Numbered from the stretch's first letter, positions 1 through 8,289 are shown. The stretch is DNA of 34,921 nucleotides from Pseudomonadota bacterium (GCA_026390435.1 JAPLFY010000095.1:1-34921); one strand, 5' to 3'. The notes: generated by a model from the letters alone, not told the origin. A program made the numbers and translations.

Positions 1-51
1 ACCCTCCTGCACACTTTGGCCAGATTCAAAGCAATCCGTGATTATTTTTCA

Positions 52-120
52 AAAGCATCAAACGCGGCACTCTGCAGAGTGAGACCAGCGCTCGCTAGGC
101 GAGTTGGCTGGCGATGCTTT
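52..120. repeat. Three-way-junction palindrome at the 3' end of the fibre gene
   Basis: The outer arms AAAGCATC (52-59) and GATGCTTT (113-120) are perfect inverted repeats. They enclose the 14-bp palindrome CACTCTGCAGAGTG (68-81) and a second compound hairpin made of CCAGC (85-89), CTCGC (91-95), GCGAG (99-103) and GCTGG (107-111). The structure begins where the fibre protein loses its repeat homology and supplies its stop codon. It could be a REP-like or mobile-element end, or an unusual transcription end. Confidence 0.5.
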
Positions 121-3100
121 CCTTACATTGCCGACATTGCCGTTGGTATTGTTCACTGTCATCCAATTGCGTTGCCACGCCGTTTCACTGCCGGCACCGG
201 AGCGGAAATAAGTGTAGCCGCCTACACCCGACTTCGAGTCGATGTAATTGCTTCCATCGGAGTGGGCTAAAAAGCTTAATCCGTTCAGACCGGTCGAGGT
301 CGAGCCATTGTCGTCACCGACCTTGACATAGGACGTACCACCCACTTTCGCTACATGGAAAGCGGAGGCCGGAGACGTAGTGCCGATGCCGACGTTGCCT
401 GTCCCTGTTGGGAGTAGTGCTATCGATGTGTTAGCGCTTACACCCTCCAACGTAACTAATCCAGTGCCACCGTAGCTGAGCTGGCCATTTGAGGCAGCCG
501 AACCATAACGAACTACACCTGCAACGTCGAGCTTAGCTGCTGGAGCTGTAGTCCCAATCCCGACATTGCCACCCGAATAAACGAAGTTAGCATTACCAGC
601 TAGAGCTCCACCACTGTTGTACTGAATCTGGTTAGTTGCACCCGCTGCAGCTGCAGCTGCCGCGGGCGCAGCCCATGTGCCATCACCACGCAAGAACTTA
701 ACGTTATCCGTTGCAGCAGGACCAGGGACGGCTCCAGCCGTACCAGCGGTTGTACCGTTGGCACCACCCATAGCCGGGAGGTCTCCGGCCACTAGCGCCC
801 GGAATGAGGGCGCGCCAGAGCCACTTGTCGGGCCAGCGAAAACAGAATTTGCGGTTGTTGACGAGACGCCGGTACCACCATTGGCAACGGCCAAAGTGCC
901 TGAACTTATAAGAGCTGCGCTATGTGCCGGGAGATCCGCAGCAGTTAAAGAGGTGCCAGAAGTTATGCGTCCCTTCGCATCGTAAGTAACTTTAGTTGAG
1001 GTCCCTGCGATAGCGACCGCAGCAAGCGTTGCCGCTGCCGATCCAGGGCCCGTGGCCGTGACATCGCCGGTGAGAGCTGTGATGTAGTTACCCGCTGCTT
1101 GTTTAGTACTGAACGTGGTCCAATCAGCCGAGCTTAGGTAGCCGTTTGTCGTGCCGTTTGCTTGCGACATCGAAATAACTGGCGTTGATGTACCGGTGGC
1201 TACTGAGATTGGCGCCGTACCAGTGACGTTTGTTACGCTTCCGGCAGCAGCAGATACCCAGCTTAATGTCCCTGAACCGTTGGTTGAGAGTACTTGGCCA
1301 GATGAGCCGTTGGTGCTCGGTAGTTCCCAGGTGAGTGACGACCCCAGAGTGTCTGGAGCTTTCAGTGCGACTGAGTTAGTAGAGCCTTTGTCGTTAAGAA
1401 CAAGTTTATTTGCCGTGGTGCTATTACCTAGAATGGTGACATTGCCAGCTACTGTATGGGCACCGGAGTTAACGATGCCAGTGGTGTTGATCGTAGTTGA
1501 GCCGCCAATGGTAGAGGCACCGTTGATGGTAGCGGCACTCAAAGTTTTGTTGGTCAGAGTTTCCGTCGCATCGCGAGTGACCACCACGCCCGAGGTCGGG
1601 AAGCTTGCGGTGGAGTTTACGCCGGTACCTCCGTTAGCCGCTGCAAGAGTGCCGGAAGTGATGATGGCTGCGCTCAGTGGCGGAATATCCGATGCTATTA
1701 ATGACGTACCTGAGGTCACTCGACCTTTCACGTCGTAAGTCACTTTGGTTGAGGTCCCTGCGATAGCGACTGCAGCAAGCGTTGCCGCAGCAGACCCGGG
1801 GCCGGTGGCCGTGATGTCACCAGTGAGGGCGGTGATATAGTTACCGGCTGATTGTTTATTATTGAAGGTCGTCCAGTCAGCCGAGCTTAGGTAGCCGTTG
1901 GTCGTGCCGTTTGCTTGCGACATGGAAATCACTGGAGTTGATGTACCGGTAGCGACCGAGATTGGAGCCGTACCCGTGACGTTTGTTACGCTCCCGATGG
2001 CAGCAGATACCCAGCTTAATGTCCCTGAACCGTTGGTTGAGAGTACTTGGCCAGATGAGCCGTTGGTGCTTGGTAATTCCCAAGTTAGGGACGACGCCAG
2101 AGTGTCTGGAGCTTTCAGTGCGACTGAGTTAGTCGAGCCTTTGTCGTTGAGAACTAGTTTGTTTGCGGTCGTGCTATTACCAATAATGGTGAGGTTACCC
2201 GCCACTGCATGAGCACCGGAGTTAACGGTACCAGTGGTGTTAATCGTAGTCGAACCGCTAATATTCGATGCGCCATTGATCACGGCTGCTGACAAAGTTT
2301 TGTTGGTCAGAGTCTCTGTCGCGTCACGAGTAACCACTACGCCCGAGGTCGGGAAGGTAGCGGTTGAATTCACGCCCGTACCGCCGTTAGCTGCTGCAAG
2401 AGTGCCGGAAGTGATGATGGCTGCACTCAGTGGCGGGATATCCGCAGCTGTTAGCGTAGTACCAGAGCTTACACGGCCGTAAGCGTCAGTGGTGACTTTG
2501 GCGTAGTTGCCGGCGGTGCCTACTATCCCCAGACTTACCGTAGCCGTGCCGCTTGACGTTGCTACCGCTATGCCTGAGCCCTGAGCAACAGCGCTGACTT
2601 TCCCGTTAAATGCTGCGAAATCAGCATTAGATAACAAACCAGCAGTCACACTTGCTGCAGACGCCATCGGAATATTAAGCGTATGTGCATTACTCGCCGA
2701 CGACCAAGTCGGTGAAGTGCCCGAGGTGCCTGGAACGGCCAAGGTCTGCGTGTTGCCAGTTTGTCCGTTGAGATTGCTCAGTCCTGAACCGGCGGCTCCA
2801 AGTGCAATAGCGGCAGACCCGTTCCAATACTTAATCTGATTAGTACTCGAATTAAACCACGTTTTGCCGACATCGCCCGCCGTGAGTCCTGATGGGTCGG
2901 TGGCGTTTGTGCTGAGAGCTAAAGTTTTGGACGCTGCCATTTGGATGTTGCCGGAGTTGGTGAGGTCGTTCGCCCCGAGGTTCAGGGCGCCGCTCACGGT
3001 GTCGCCAGCTTTATTAAGTGGCGTGTAACCAAGTGATGAAGTGATGTCACCTATAGCAATCGTCCCAACAGTAACACTACCGCCCACGGTAGTTTGTTTC

Positions 3101-5895
3101 AGGTACTGACCTGCACCACCGGTGCTGCTGAGATTTGCGCCGGTACCGCCGTTAGCTGCTGCAAGAGTGCCAGAAGTAATGATGGCTGCACTCAGTGGCG
3201 GAATATCCGCTGCTGTTAGAGACGTACCAGAGGTCACTCGACCTTTCACGTCGTAAGTAACTTTGGTTGAGGTCCCTGCGATAGCGACGGCGGCAAGTGT
3301 AGCCGCTGCCGATCCAGGGCCGGTGGCCGTGACATCGCCGGTGAGGGCAGTGATATAGCTACCGGCCGCTTGCTTACTATTAAATGTGGTCCAATCAGCC
3401 GAGCTTAGGTAGCCGTTTGTCGTGCCGTTTGCTTGCGATATGGAAATCACTGGAGTCGAGGTACCGGTTGCAACTGAAATTGGTGACGTACCCGTGACGT
3501 TTGTTACGCTCCCGACTGCAGCGGATACCCAGCTCAGTGTCCCTGAGCCGTTGGTGGATAGTACTTGCGCGGATGAGCCGTTGGTACTCGGCAGCTCCCA
3601 AGTAAGTGATGAAGCCAGAGTGTCTGGAGCTTTCAGTGCAACTGAGTTAGTTGAGCCTTTGTCGTTGAGAACTAGTTTATTGGCGGTCGTGCTGTTACCA
3701 AGAATGGTGACGTTGCCGGCCACTGTTTGGGCCCCTGAGTTTACGGTGCCAGTGGTGTTGATCGTAGTTGAGCCGCCAATGCTCGATGCGCCGTTAATCG
3801 TGGCAGCAGTTAGTGTTTTATTGGACAGTGTTTCCGTCGCATCACGAGTGACCACCACGCCCGAGGTCGGGAAAGTGGCGGTGGAGTTAACGCCCGTACC
3901 GCCGTTCGCAACGGAAAGTTGGCCAGTGGTAATTTTACTTGCATCGAGGCCTGGGATATCGCCGGCACTAAGAGCGCCACCACTTACTACCTGGCCCTGA
4001 GCATTAGTCTGGACTTTAGTGTAAGTTCCAGCTGTGCCCACGGAGCTTAAACTTACGGTAGCCGTTCCACTTGCTATCGAAACAGATACGCCAGTCCCCG
4101 CAGCGACTCCGCCGAGTTTGCTGCCAAAGCTTGCAAATTCACTGTTGGAGATGAGGCCAGCCGTAACTCCAGTGGCAGCAGCCAGCGGAATATTTAGCGT
4201 GTGTACCGCTCCCGTAGAGCTGAACAGTGGACTGTTACCACTAGTACCGGTAGCAAAGGTTTGTGTGTTTCCCGTCAGTCCATTTAAATTCGTCAGCCCT
4301 GCGCCGGACACTCCGAGCGACTGCACTGCGCTACCGGTCCAGTATTTGATTTGACTGGTCGAGCTGTTAAACCAGGTTTTACCTTTGTCAGGAGACGTCG
4401 CCCCTGTGCTGTCTAGCAGGGCCAACATGGTTGCTTCGGACGTGTTGTCAAATATTCCAAGCCCTAGAGTCTTAGCTGTGCTGATTGTGACGTTGCCAGC
4501 GTTGATAATTGCCTGGCCGTTCATCTCGAGCGCGCCGGACATTGAATCACCGGCTTTATTAAGCGGAGTGAAACCGAGAGCGTTTTGTTTACCGTTGAAG
4601 GTCGTCCAATCGGTGCCACTCAAGTAACCACTCGCGCTACCACTCGCCTGCGCAAGTGAGATTTGACCACTTGAAATACCGTAACTTAGTGGCGCATTAG
4701 CCGAGATCACCCCTCGTGCCCGCGCGTCCGTGTAATAAAGATTTGTACCGCTCTCGGCAACGACTGCGGTGGTCAAGCTTTGCCAGGCTTTGTTGCCAGA
4801 CAAAAACTGATTTGATGTCCCTCCCGAGGGTAGAGCTGGTTCTTTACTTGCCAGATCTGTAACTAAACCTTGGACTTTGTTCTGCGCAATTGCTGCACCG
4901 CTGGCAATGTCCGCATCCACGATGGGAGCGGCACTTTGCGCCGCGGTGATGCGTCCCGTAGAATCAACGGTGATGTTAGCACGCGTATAAGTGCCGGGGC
5001 TTACCGAAGTATTGGCTAGGCTGATCGTTCCACCGTTGATGATCGTTCCACCATTTAGACCGGATCCTGCGTTAAAATTTACCGAAGAGAGCGGCGTAAA
5101 TCCAAGTGCTCCGGTGATATCCGCCGCAGCAAGTGACATCCCCTGCGTCACACGCCCCTGAGCATCGGTCACGACTTTGACGTAGGTTCCTGCAGTGCCA
5201 ACATTCGGCAAGCTAGTTGACCCAGATGAGGTGATCGATTGCGGCACCCACTGCCCACCGATAAATTGCAACACCTGGCCAGAACTCGGCTGTGTGCTCG
5301 CAATGTTTTGACCCTGCAAGGAAGTGACTGCGGGACTACCCCAAGTTAGCCGACCGCTCGTATCTTTAGTCAAAAACTGATTGTTGGCTGGCGCCCCACC
5401 ATTAACAGCGAGGCCAAGGTTGCCGTTACTATCGAACGCGAGAGTTTTATTATCCACTGGGATGCGCAGGGCGTAGGGTACGAAACTATACTGCTGGCGT
5501 GGATAAGTTTTACCAGCTGCGGTGATCTCGATATAAACCGGACTACTAAGGTCACCGTAGATTTGCTGAACCTGATCGGCGCTCAGTTCGAGTGGTAAAC
5601 TAAACACACCGCTATTCAGATCCACTGCCGTGAACTCGATCGGAGCAGTGAGAGTGCTACCACTGACAGCAGCGTTCCAAAACTTTACCGAAATATCGAC
5701 GGGGCCGTCTACAGGGGCACCCGATGCCTGCGTGAGACGCCCACTATATGAAACGGAAAAAGGCGCAGCGTGAGCTTGCGAAACGGAGATTAGGCTCGCC
5801 GCAAATGCCAAACTCAGCACGTATAACCGGGAGCCGATTGAGGCCCTTGGCTGGCACAAAGCGAGTTGTTTCAAAGTGGACATAAGCGGACTCAT
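58..5895 (-). CDS. Giant secreted tail-fibre-like repeat protein
   Basis: A 1945-residue protein with an N-terminal signal peptide (hydrophobic stretch about residues 24-40, cleavage near SQAHA). Residues 44-145 form a lead domain of the kind that starts YSGRLTQ and ends VPYALRIP, seen in secreted repeat proteins of Bdellovibrionota-like bacteria. The rest is Gly/Ser/Thr/Ala-rich with phage tail-fibre-like phrases (GYLSSADWTTF, YTPLNKAGD, ANGGTGV). Two GNVGIGTT motifs lie near residues 1775 and 1835, as in trimeric fibre stalks. It is probably a surface-exposed or released fibrous adhesin. The expected C-terminal chaperone or trimerisation domain is absent: after a third GNVG the reading frame enters about 20 unrelated residues and stops inside a structured DNA segment. 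The first ATG is preferred because AGGAAAGG lies upstream and the next in-frame ATG has no ribosome site. The exact role is unknown. Confidence 0.85.
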   Translation of the reverse strand: MSPLMSTLKQLALCQPRASIGSRLYVLSLAFAASLISVSQAHAAPFSVSYSGRLTQASGAPVDGPVDISVKFWNAAVSGSTLTAPIEFTAVDLNSGVFSLPLELSADQVQQIYGDLSSPVYIEITAAGKTYPRQQYSFVPYALRIPVDNKTLAFDSNGNLGLAVNGGAPANNQFLTKDTSGRLTWGSPAVTSLQGQNIASTQPSSGQVLQFIGGQWVPQSITSSGSTSLPNVGTAGTYVKVVTDAQGRVTQGMSLAAADITGALGFTPLSSVNFNAGSGLNGGTIINGGTISLANTSVSPGTYTRANITVDSTGRITAAQSAAPIVDADIASGAAIAQNKVQGLVTDLASKEPALPSGGTSNQFLSGNKAWQSLTTAVVAESGTNLYYTDARARGVISANAPLSYGISSGQISLAQASGSASGYLSGTDWTTFNGKQNALGFTPLNKAGDSMSGALEMNGQAIINAGNVTISTAKTLGLGIFDNTSEATMLALLDSTGATSPDKGKTWFNSSTSQIKYWTGSAVQSLGVSGAGLTNLNGLTGNTQTFATGTSGNSPLFSSTGAVHTLNIPLAAATGVTAGLISNSEFASFGSKLGGVAAGTGVSVSIASGTATVSLSSVGTAGTYTKVQTNAQGQVVSGGALSAGDIPGLDASKITTGQLSVANGGTGVNSTATFPTSGVVVTRDATETLSNKTLTAATINGASSIGGSTTINTTGTVNSGAQTVAGNVTILGNSTTANKLVLNDKGSTNSVALKAPDTLASSLTWELPSTNGSSAQVLSTNGSGTLSWVSAAVGSVTNVTGTSPISVATGTSTPVISISQANGTTNGYLSSADWTTFNSKQAAGSYITALTGDVTATGPGSAAATLAAVAIAGTSTKVTYDVKGRVTSGTSLTAADIPPLSAAIITSGTLAAANGGTGANLSSTGGAGQYLKQTTVGGSVTVGTIAIGDITSSLGYTPLNKAGDTVSGALNLGANDLTNSGNIQMAASKTLALSTNATDPSGLTAGDVGKTWFNSSTNQIKYWNGSAAIALGAAGSGLSNLNGQTGNTQTLAVPGTSGTSPTWSSASNAHTLNIPMASAASVTAGLLSNADFAAFNGKVSAVAQGSGIAVATSSGTATVSLGIVGTAGNYAKVTTDAYGRVSSGTTLTAADIPPLSAAIITSGTLAAANGGTGVNSTATFPTSGVVVTRDATETLTNKTLSAAVINGASNISGSTTINTTGTVNSGAHAVAGNLTIIGNSTTANKLVLNDKGSTNSVALKAPDTLASSLTWELPSTNGSSGQVLSTNGSGTLSWVSAAIGSVTNVTGTAPISVATGTSTPVISMSQANGTTNGYLSSADWTTFNNKQSAGNYITALTGDITATGPGSAAATLAAVAIAGTSTKVTYDVKGRVTSGTSLIASDIPPLSAAIITSGTLAAANGGTGVNSTASFPTSGVVVTRDATETLTNKTLSAATINGASTIGGSTTINTTGIVNSGAHTVAGNVTILGNSTTANKLVLNDKGSTNSVALKAPDTLGSSLTWELPSTNGSSGQVLSTNGSGTLSWVSAAAGSVTNVTGTAPISVATGTSTPVISMSQANGTTNGYLSSADWTTFSTKQAAGNYITALTGDVTATGPGSAAATLAAVAIAGTSTKVTYDAKGRITSGTSLTAADLPAHSAALISSGTLAVANGGTGVSSTTANSVFAGPTSGSGAPSFRALVAGDLPAMGGANGTTAGTAGAVPGPAATDNVKFLRGDGTWAAPAAAAAAAGATNQIQYNSGGALAGNANFVYSGGNVGIGTTAPAAKLDVAGVVRYGSAASNGQLSYGGTGLVTLEGVSANTSIALLPTGTGNVGIGTTSPASAFHVAKVGGTSYVKVGDDNGSTSTGLNGLSFLAHSDGSNYIDSKSGVGGYTYFRSGAGSETAWQRNWMTVNNTNGNVGNVRKASPANSPSERWSHSAECRV
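888..1640 (-). repeat. 753-bp internal repeat, copy C (fibre gene)
   Basis: This is the most C-terminal of three long copies inside the fibre gene. Matching anchors sit exactly 753 bp from copy B: CGAGGTCGGG at 1591 versus 2344, and CGTGCCGTTTGCTTGCGA at 1150 versus 1903. The unit encodes about 251 residues. Its edges are approximate because copies B and C are directly adjacent. Confidence 0.75.
1641..2393 (-). repeat. 753-bp internal repeat, copy B (fibre gene)
   Basis: Tandem with copy C at a 753-bp period (anchors at 1903 and 2344). Differences between copies are mostly synonymous, which suggests duplication followed by drift or selection for protein sequence. Edges are approximate. Confidence 0.75.
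3159..3911 (-). repeat. 753-bp internal repeat, copy A (fibre gene)
   Basis: Offset from copy B by 1518 bp at both anchors (3421 and 3862). The 2394-3158 spacer between A and B encodes a different module (KAGDTVSGAL to VSSGTTL). That module resembles the one N-terminal to copy A (about 3912-4570, starting KAGDSMSGAL). The protein order is therefore module K, A, K', B, C. Confidence 0.7.
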
Positions 5896-6081
5896 GATTT
5901 GTTAACGGGGCACCTTTCCTGTTACACAATTCCCTCATTCGTCAACAAATTAGTAAAACTTTAGAAAAATAGGTAATTACTCAATATTGTTGACATTCAT
6001 GAGGCCTAACTTTGTAACCTAAAATCCGACTTCTTCAGTAAACATAAAAGACAAGTGTTTATAGGTACATGGCTATGTTGA

Positions 6082-6475
6082 TTGTTAAGCCAAGCAGATA
6101 ACTCGAGTGGTAGGAATTTAGACGTAGCCGTAGCTTTGGCAACTGATGCGGGTGGCGGTGGCGAGATGCGTCATAAACGATCGGGCGATGCTTCCACTTC
6201 ACCGGTGCGGGTGAGCCCAAAGACGCGAGCGAAATTGGATCAATTACTGCGTCAGGCTAATAAAGATCGCCTGGGTCGGCACGTCAAACCCGACGACGTG
6301 ATGGCGTTTGCCTTGGGGGCCGGTAACCGACGAGCATCTGGCTGTGATTTGTGACCAAACTCTTTCGAATAAGGAGCGGTTAGAGGTCCTGTTTCGGCGC
6401 ATGACTAAGGAGCGCCGTGGACTCACTCGCGAGGAGTTCTTTGGTCTACTTCTGGACGGGAAGTTAAGCGTTTAA
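6082..6475 (+). pseudogene. Small conserved-type protein gene split by a one-base frameshift
   Basis: The first frame runs from a TTG at 6082 (or more likely the ATG at 6166) and stops at 6354. It encodes a basic region, RVSPKTRAKLDQLLRQ, followed by GRHVKPDDVMAFALG. Removing one G from the GGGGG run at 6315-6319 joins this to a second open frame ending at 6475 that reads VTDEHLAVICDQTLSNKERL and ends in FFGLLLDGKLSV. The joined product is about 130 residues (102 from the internal ATG) and reads as one continuous helical protein. I recognise the layout as a small DNA-binding or plasmid-accessory style protein but cannot name a family. The alternatives are a true pseudogene, a phase-variable G-tract, or a homopolymer sequencing error. 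Confidence 0.6.
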
Positions 6476-6507
6476 TTTACGCCGAGTGGCTCCAGGGCTC
6501 ACCTCAA

Positions 6508-6530
6508 AGAGCGCCTGGCAGCTCTCTTTT
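6508..6530 (+). terminator. Possible terminator of the frameshifted gene
   Basis: AGAGC (6508-6512) pairs with GCTCT (6521-6525), followed by CTTTT. The stem is short but lies 33 bases after the stop at 6475. Confidence 0.35.
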
Positions 6531-6712
6531 AAGTTGCTCATGGCAGTCATATCCAGCCCCGCTGTCGGTGGGTAACGCGACGGTCAGCGCATTGCGAATA
6601 GTCTCCCCGATTGAGACTGGTGGCGTTGCTAGGATACTTTGAAGCCCTTAATTGAGCATGCCATATGGCGTGGTGACAATATCAATTGTACTTACAGACT
6701 GTTACGTGGTTT

Positions 6713-6763
6713 TTTGTTACAAAATTATCATCATATGGAATAATATGATAAGAGTGTAACAAA
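6713..6763. promoter_or_regulatory. abiE promoter with nested inverted repeats (probable AbiEi operator)
   Basis: Perfect outer arms TTTGTTAC (6713-6720) and GTAACAAA (6756-6763) enclose an imperfect AT-rich palindrome, TTATCATcATAT (6725-6736) against ATATGATAA (6743-6751). The TAATAT/TATGAT region offers -10 candidates. The strong ribosome site GGGGAGG (6770-6776) follows before the ATG at 6782. AbiEi antitoxins are known to repress their own operon by binding inverted repeats at the promoter, so this is the likely operator. Confidence 0.55.
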
Positions 6764-6781
6764 CCGACGTGGGGAGGCAAA

Positions 6782-7354
6782 ATGTCCCTGGAAAAGTTGT
6801 TGAAGCGACTTCGCGTGCAGAAGGTCGCAAAAGCCGCAGAGCTAATGGCTATAACCAACCGGAGTCAACTCCGCCGTTATGTTGAGGAGGGTGCCATTCA
6901 ATCGATTGGGTATGGCTATTACGCCCATCCATCCATTGATCCGGTAGATGCTTATCTTTTGGTAGTTGCGAAATACTACCCTCTGGCCGTGGTCTCAAGC
7001 ATCACAGCATTGTCGGTGTACAGATTAACTGACGAAAGAATTGATCTGATCGACGTCGATATCCCAAATGACTCTACGGTAAAAAATAGCTTCCTGCGCG
7101 TGCATCGAGTCGCCAAGGGTTTGATGGTGGGGATCGTGCGCCATGACATCTGTGGGAAAAAGATCCGCATTTATTCAAAGGAGCGCGCGCTTTGTGGCAT
7201 CTACAAAGAGCGGCCAGATGGTGCGATTTTTCTAAAGGCACTAAAGCGATATGTAAAAGGCGGCCAGATAGATTCGCAGGTCATTGCTACTCTCGACAAG
7301 AAGCTAAAAACCAACGTGCTCAAGGCACTCATGCAGGAGTTAGCCGATGGTTAA
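6782..7354 (+). CDS. abiEi: Type IV antitoxin AbiEi (abortive infection)
   Basis: A 190-residue protein matching AbiEi antitoxins. The N-terminal winged-helix region (about residues 1-60) includes the phrase NRSQLRRYVEEGAIQSIGYGYYAHP, typical of this family. The C-terminal antitoxin domain includes the family phrase YSKERALCGIYKER. AbiEi represses the operon and counteracts the AbiEii nucleotidyltransferase toxin, probably without stable protein-protein binding (type IV logic). The gene starts after GGGGAGG and overlaps abiEii by 8 bp (ATG of the toxin at 7347), so the two are translationally coupled. Palindromes upstream fit autoregulation. The family call is confident; the spectrum of phages affected cannot be read from sequence. 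Confidence 0.88.
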   Translation: MSLEKLLKRLRVQKVAKAAELMAITNRSQLRRYVEEGAIQSIGYGYYAHPSIDPVDAYLLVVAKYYPLAVVSSITALSVYRLTDERIDLIDVDIPNDSTVKNSFLRVHRVAKGLMVGIVRHDICGKKIRIYSKERALCGIYKERPDGAIFLKALKRYVKGGQIDSQVIATLDKKLKTNVLKALMQELADG

Positions 7355-8027
7355 GGCATCAAAGACCTTCCTCGGGAGAGCGCGCTCTTGGACCAAGAAG
7401 CAAGGGCTTCATGGTCCGGGAGCGTTTCTTAGATTCGTCATGATGACGTTCGTTGAGAGGCTGAATGCAGAAAGCGGCGATTTTGTGTTTAAAGGAGGAA
7501 ACCTGCTTTGGGTATATATTAAAACCCCTAGGTCCACGGTCGATCTGGATTTTTCGACCAAGCAAATAGCAAGCCATGAGGCAGTGGAAGAAGCGCTAAA
7601 GAGAGTCTGTCTGACTGAGCAGGACGGGGTTACTTTTAACTTGAAGGCATTCTCTCCGGTGGAACGTCCCGACGGCAAGGGAGCAGCGGTACGGATTGGC
7701 TACCAAACAAATGAGGGCCAGTCCAATCAGTTTGAAGTGGATATCGTTTATGCGCTACCGGCACTGACGATTTCCATTCCGTCACCGATATCTGACGGCG
7801 TCGAGATCGTCGCGGTAACGGTTGAGAACATCATTGCTGACAAGCTGTCCGCTGCACACCGCTTCAAAAGTGGCAACACTAGAATGAAAGATTTTGACGA
7901 CCTCTGGCGTATATCAAAGGCGGACTCCACTCCTATTGTCTGGCAAGTCTTGTCGGAACTCCTGAAGGAGCGAGTGATTGTCCCAGGACTAGATCTTTTG
8001 CCTGGATTAGCGTTGAGATGGATTTAG
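7347..8027 (+). CDS. abiEii: Type IV toxin AbiEii nucleotidyltransferase, C-terminus frameshifted
   Basis: A 226-residue AbiEii/DUF1814-type nucleotidyltransferase. The nucleotide-binding KGGN is at residues 49-52 and the metal-binding DLD at 66-68. A later motif reads ADKLSAAHRF with MKDFDDLW, matching the family's conserved catalytic block. The toxin is thought to transfer nucleotides to RNA targets and arrest growth on infection. The annotated stop at 8027 looks premature. Adding one T to the TTTT run at 7996-7999 continues the protein as LFAWISVEMDLAWAAHL through LMNEVNNWLKG to a stop at 8129-8131, giving about 261 residues with a family-typical end. As read, the product lacks about 40 C-terminal residues. 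It may be inactive, or this may be a sequencing error. Confidence 0.85.
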   Translation: MVKASKTFLGRARSWTKKQGLHGPGAFLRFVMMTFVERLNAESGDFVFKGGNLLWVYIKTPRSTVDLDFSTKQIASHEAVEEALKRVCLTEQDGVTFNLKAFSPVERPDGKGAAVRIGYQTNEGQSNQFEVDIVYALPALTISIPSPISDGVEIVAVTVENIIADKLSAAHRFKSGNTRMKDFDDLWRISKADSTPIVWQVLSELLKERVIVPGLDLLPGLALRWI

Positions 8028-8131
8028 CCTGGGCTGCCCATCTTGCCGCCAATGCAGGTTTGCCGGCTAGCCTACGGACCTTGATGAACGAGGTGAATAA
8101 CTGGTTGAAAGGGGGGCTGAATGTTTCTTGA
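7994..8131 (+). other. abiEii: Detached C-terminal coding segment of abiEii
   Basis: In the -1 frame relative to abiEii this segment reads as the missing end of the toxin (ISVEMDLAWAAH, then NAGLPASLRTLMNEVNNW). It has no start codon or ribosome site of its own. It becomes part of abiEii if the TTTT run at 7996-7999 has five T residues. Confidence 0.7.
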
Positions 8132-8170
8132 TGCAGCAGCTAAGAGCGCTGTGTGGCGCATTTTTTGTTA

Positions 8171-8232
8171 CAGTTTGATTTTCAAACTGATGCAAGAAAC
8201 CCGAACCAGCAGTGAAGCTGGTCCGGGTTTTT
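8171..8232 (+). terminator. Strong terminator after abiE
   Basis: CAGTTTGA/TCAAACTG (8171-8178 with 8182-8189) is followed by a larger stem: AAACCCG-ACCAGC (8197-8210) against GCTGGT-CGGGTTT (8217-8230) with one mismatch, then TTC. A small GCGC hairpin with six T residues (8146-8166) precedes them. Confidence 0.75.
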
Positions 8233-8243
8233 CTTGATGACCA

Positions 8244-8276
8244 AAAAACGAGTCTTCGAAAGTCGTCATCGTTTTT
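8244..8276. terminator. Possible bidirectional hairpin terminator
   Basis: AAAAACGA (8244-8251) and TCGTTTTT (8269-8276) are perfect inverted repeats around 17 bases that contain TTCGAA. A-rich and T-rich flanks suit termination from either side: abiE from the left and, before island insertion, groEL from the right. Confidence 0.45.
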
Positions 8277-8289
8277 CGTCATTGTCGGG

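Larger units (their letters stand above)
6476..6781. other. Gene-free stretch before abiE
   Basis: No convincing gene is present. A terminator-like hairpin lies at 6508-6530, an AGTCTC/GAGACT inverted repeat (6600-6605 with 6613-6618) has no T-run, and the abiE promoter/operator occupies 6713-6763. A 47-codon open frame on the minus strand (6507-6647) has no start or recognisable content. Confidence 0.5.

Noticed and set aside
888-3911. Long direct repeats that might suggest a CRISPR array
   Set aside because: Units are 753 bp, coding, and lack short repeats with unique spacers.
1151-4627. Long open frames on the + strand opposite the fibre gene, including repeated similar ones
   Set aside because: They mirror the codon pattern of the repeated fibre modules, have no ribosome sites, and repeat because the fibre repeats.
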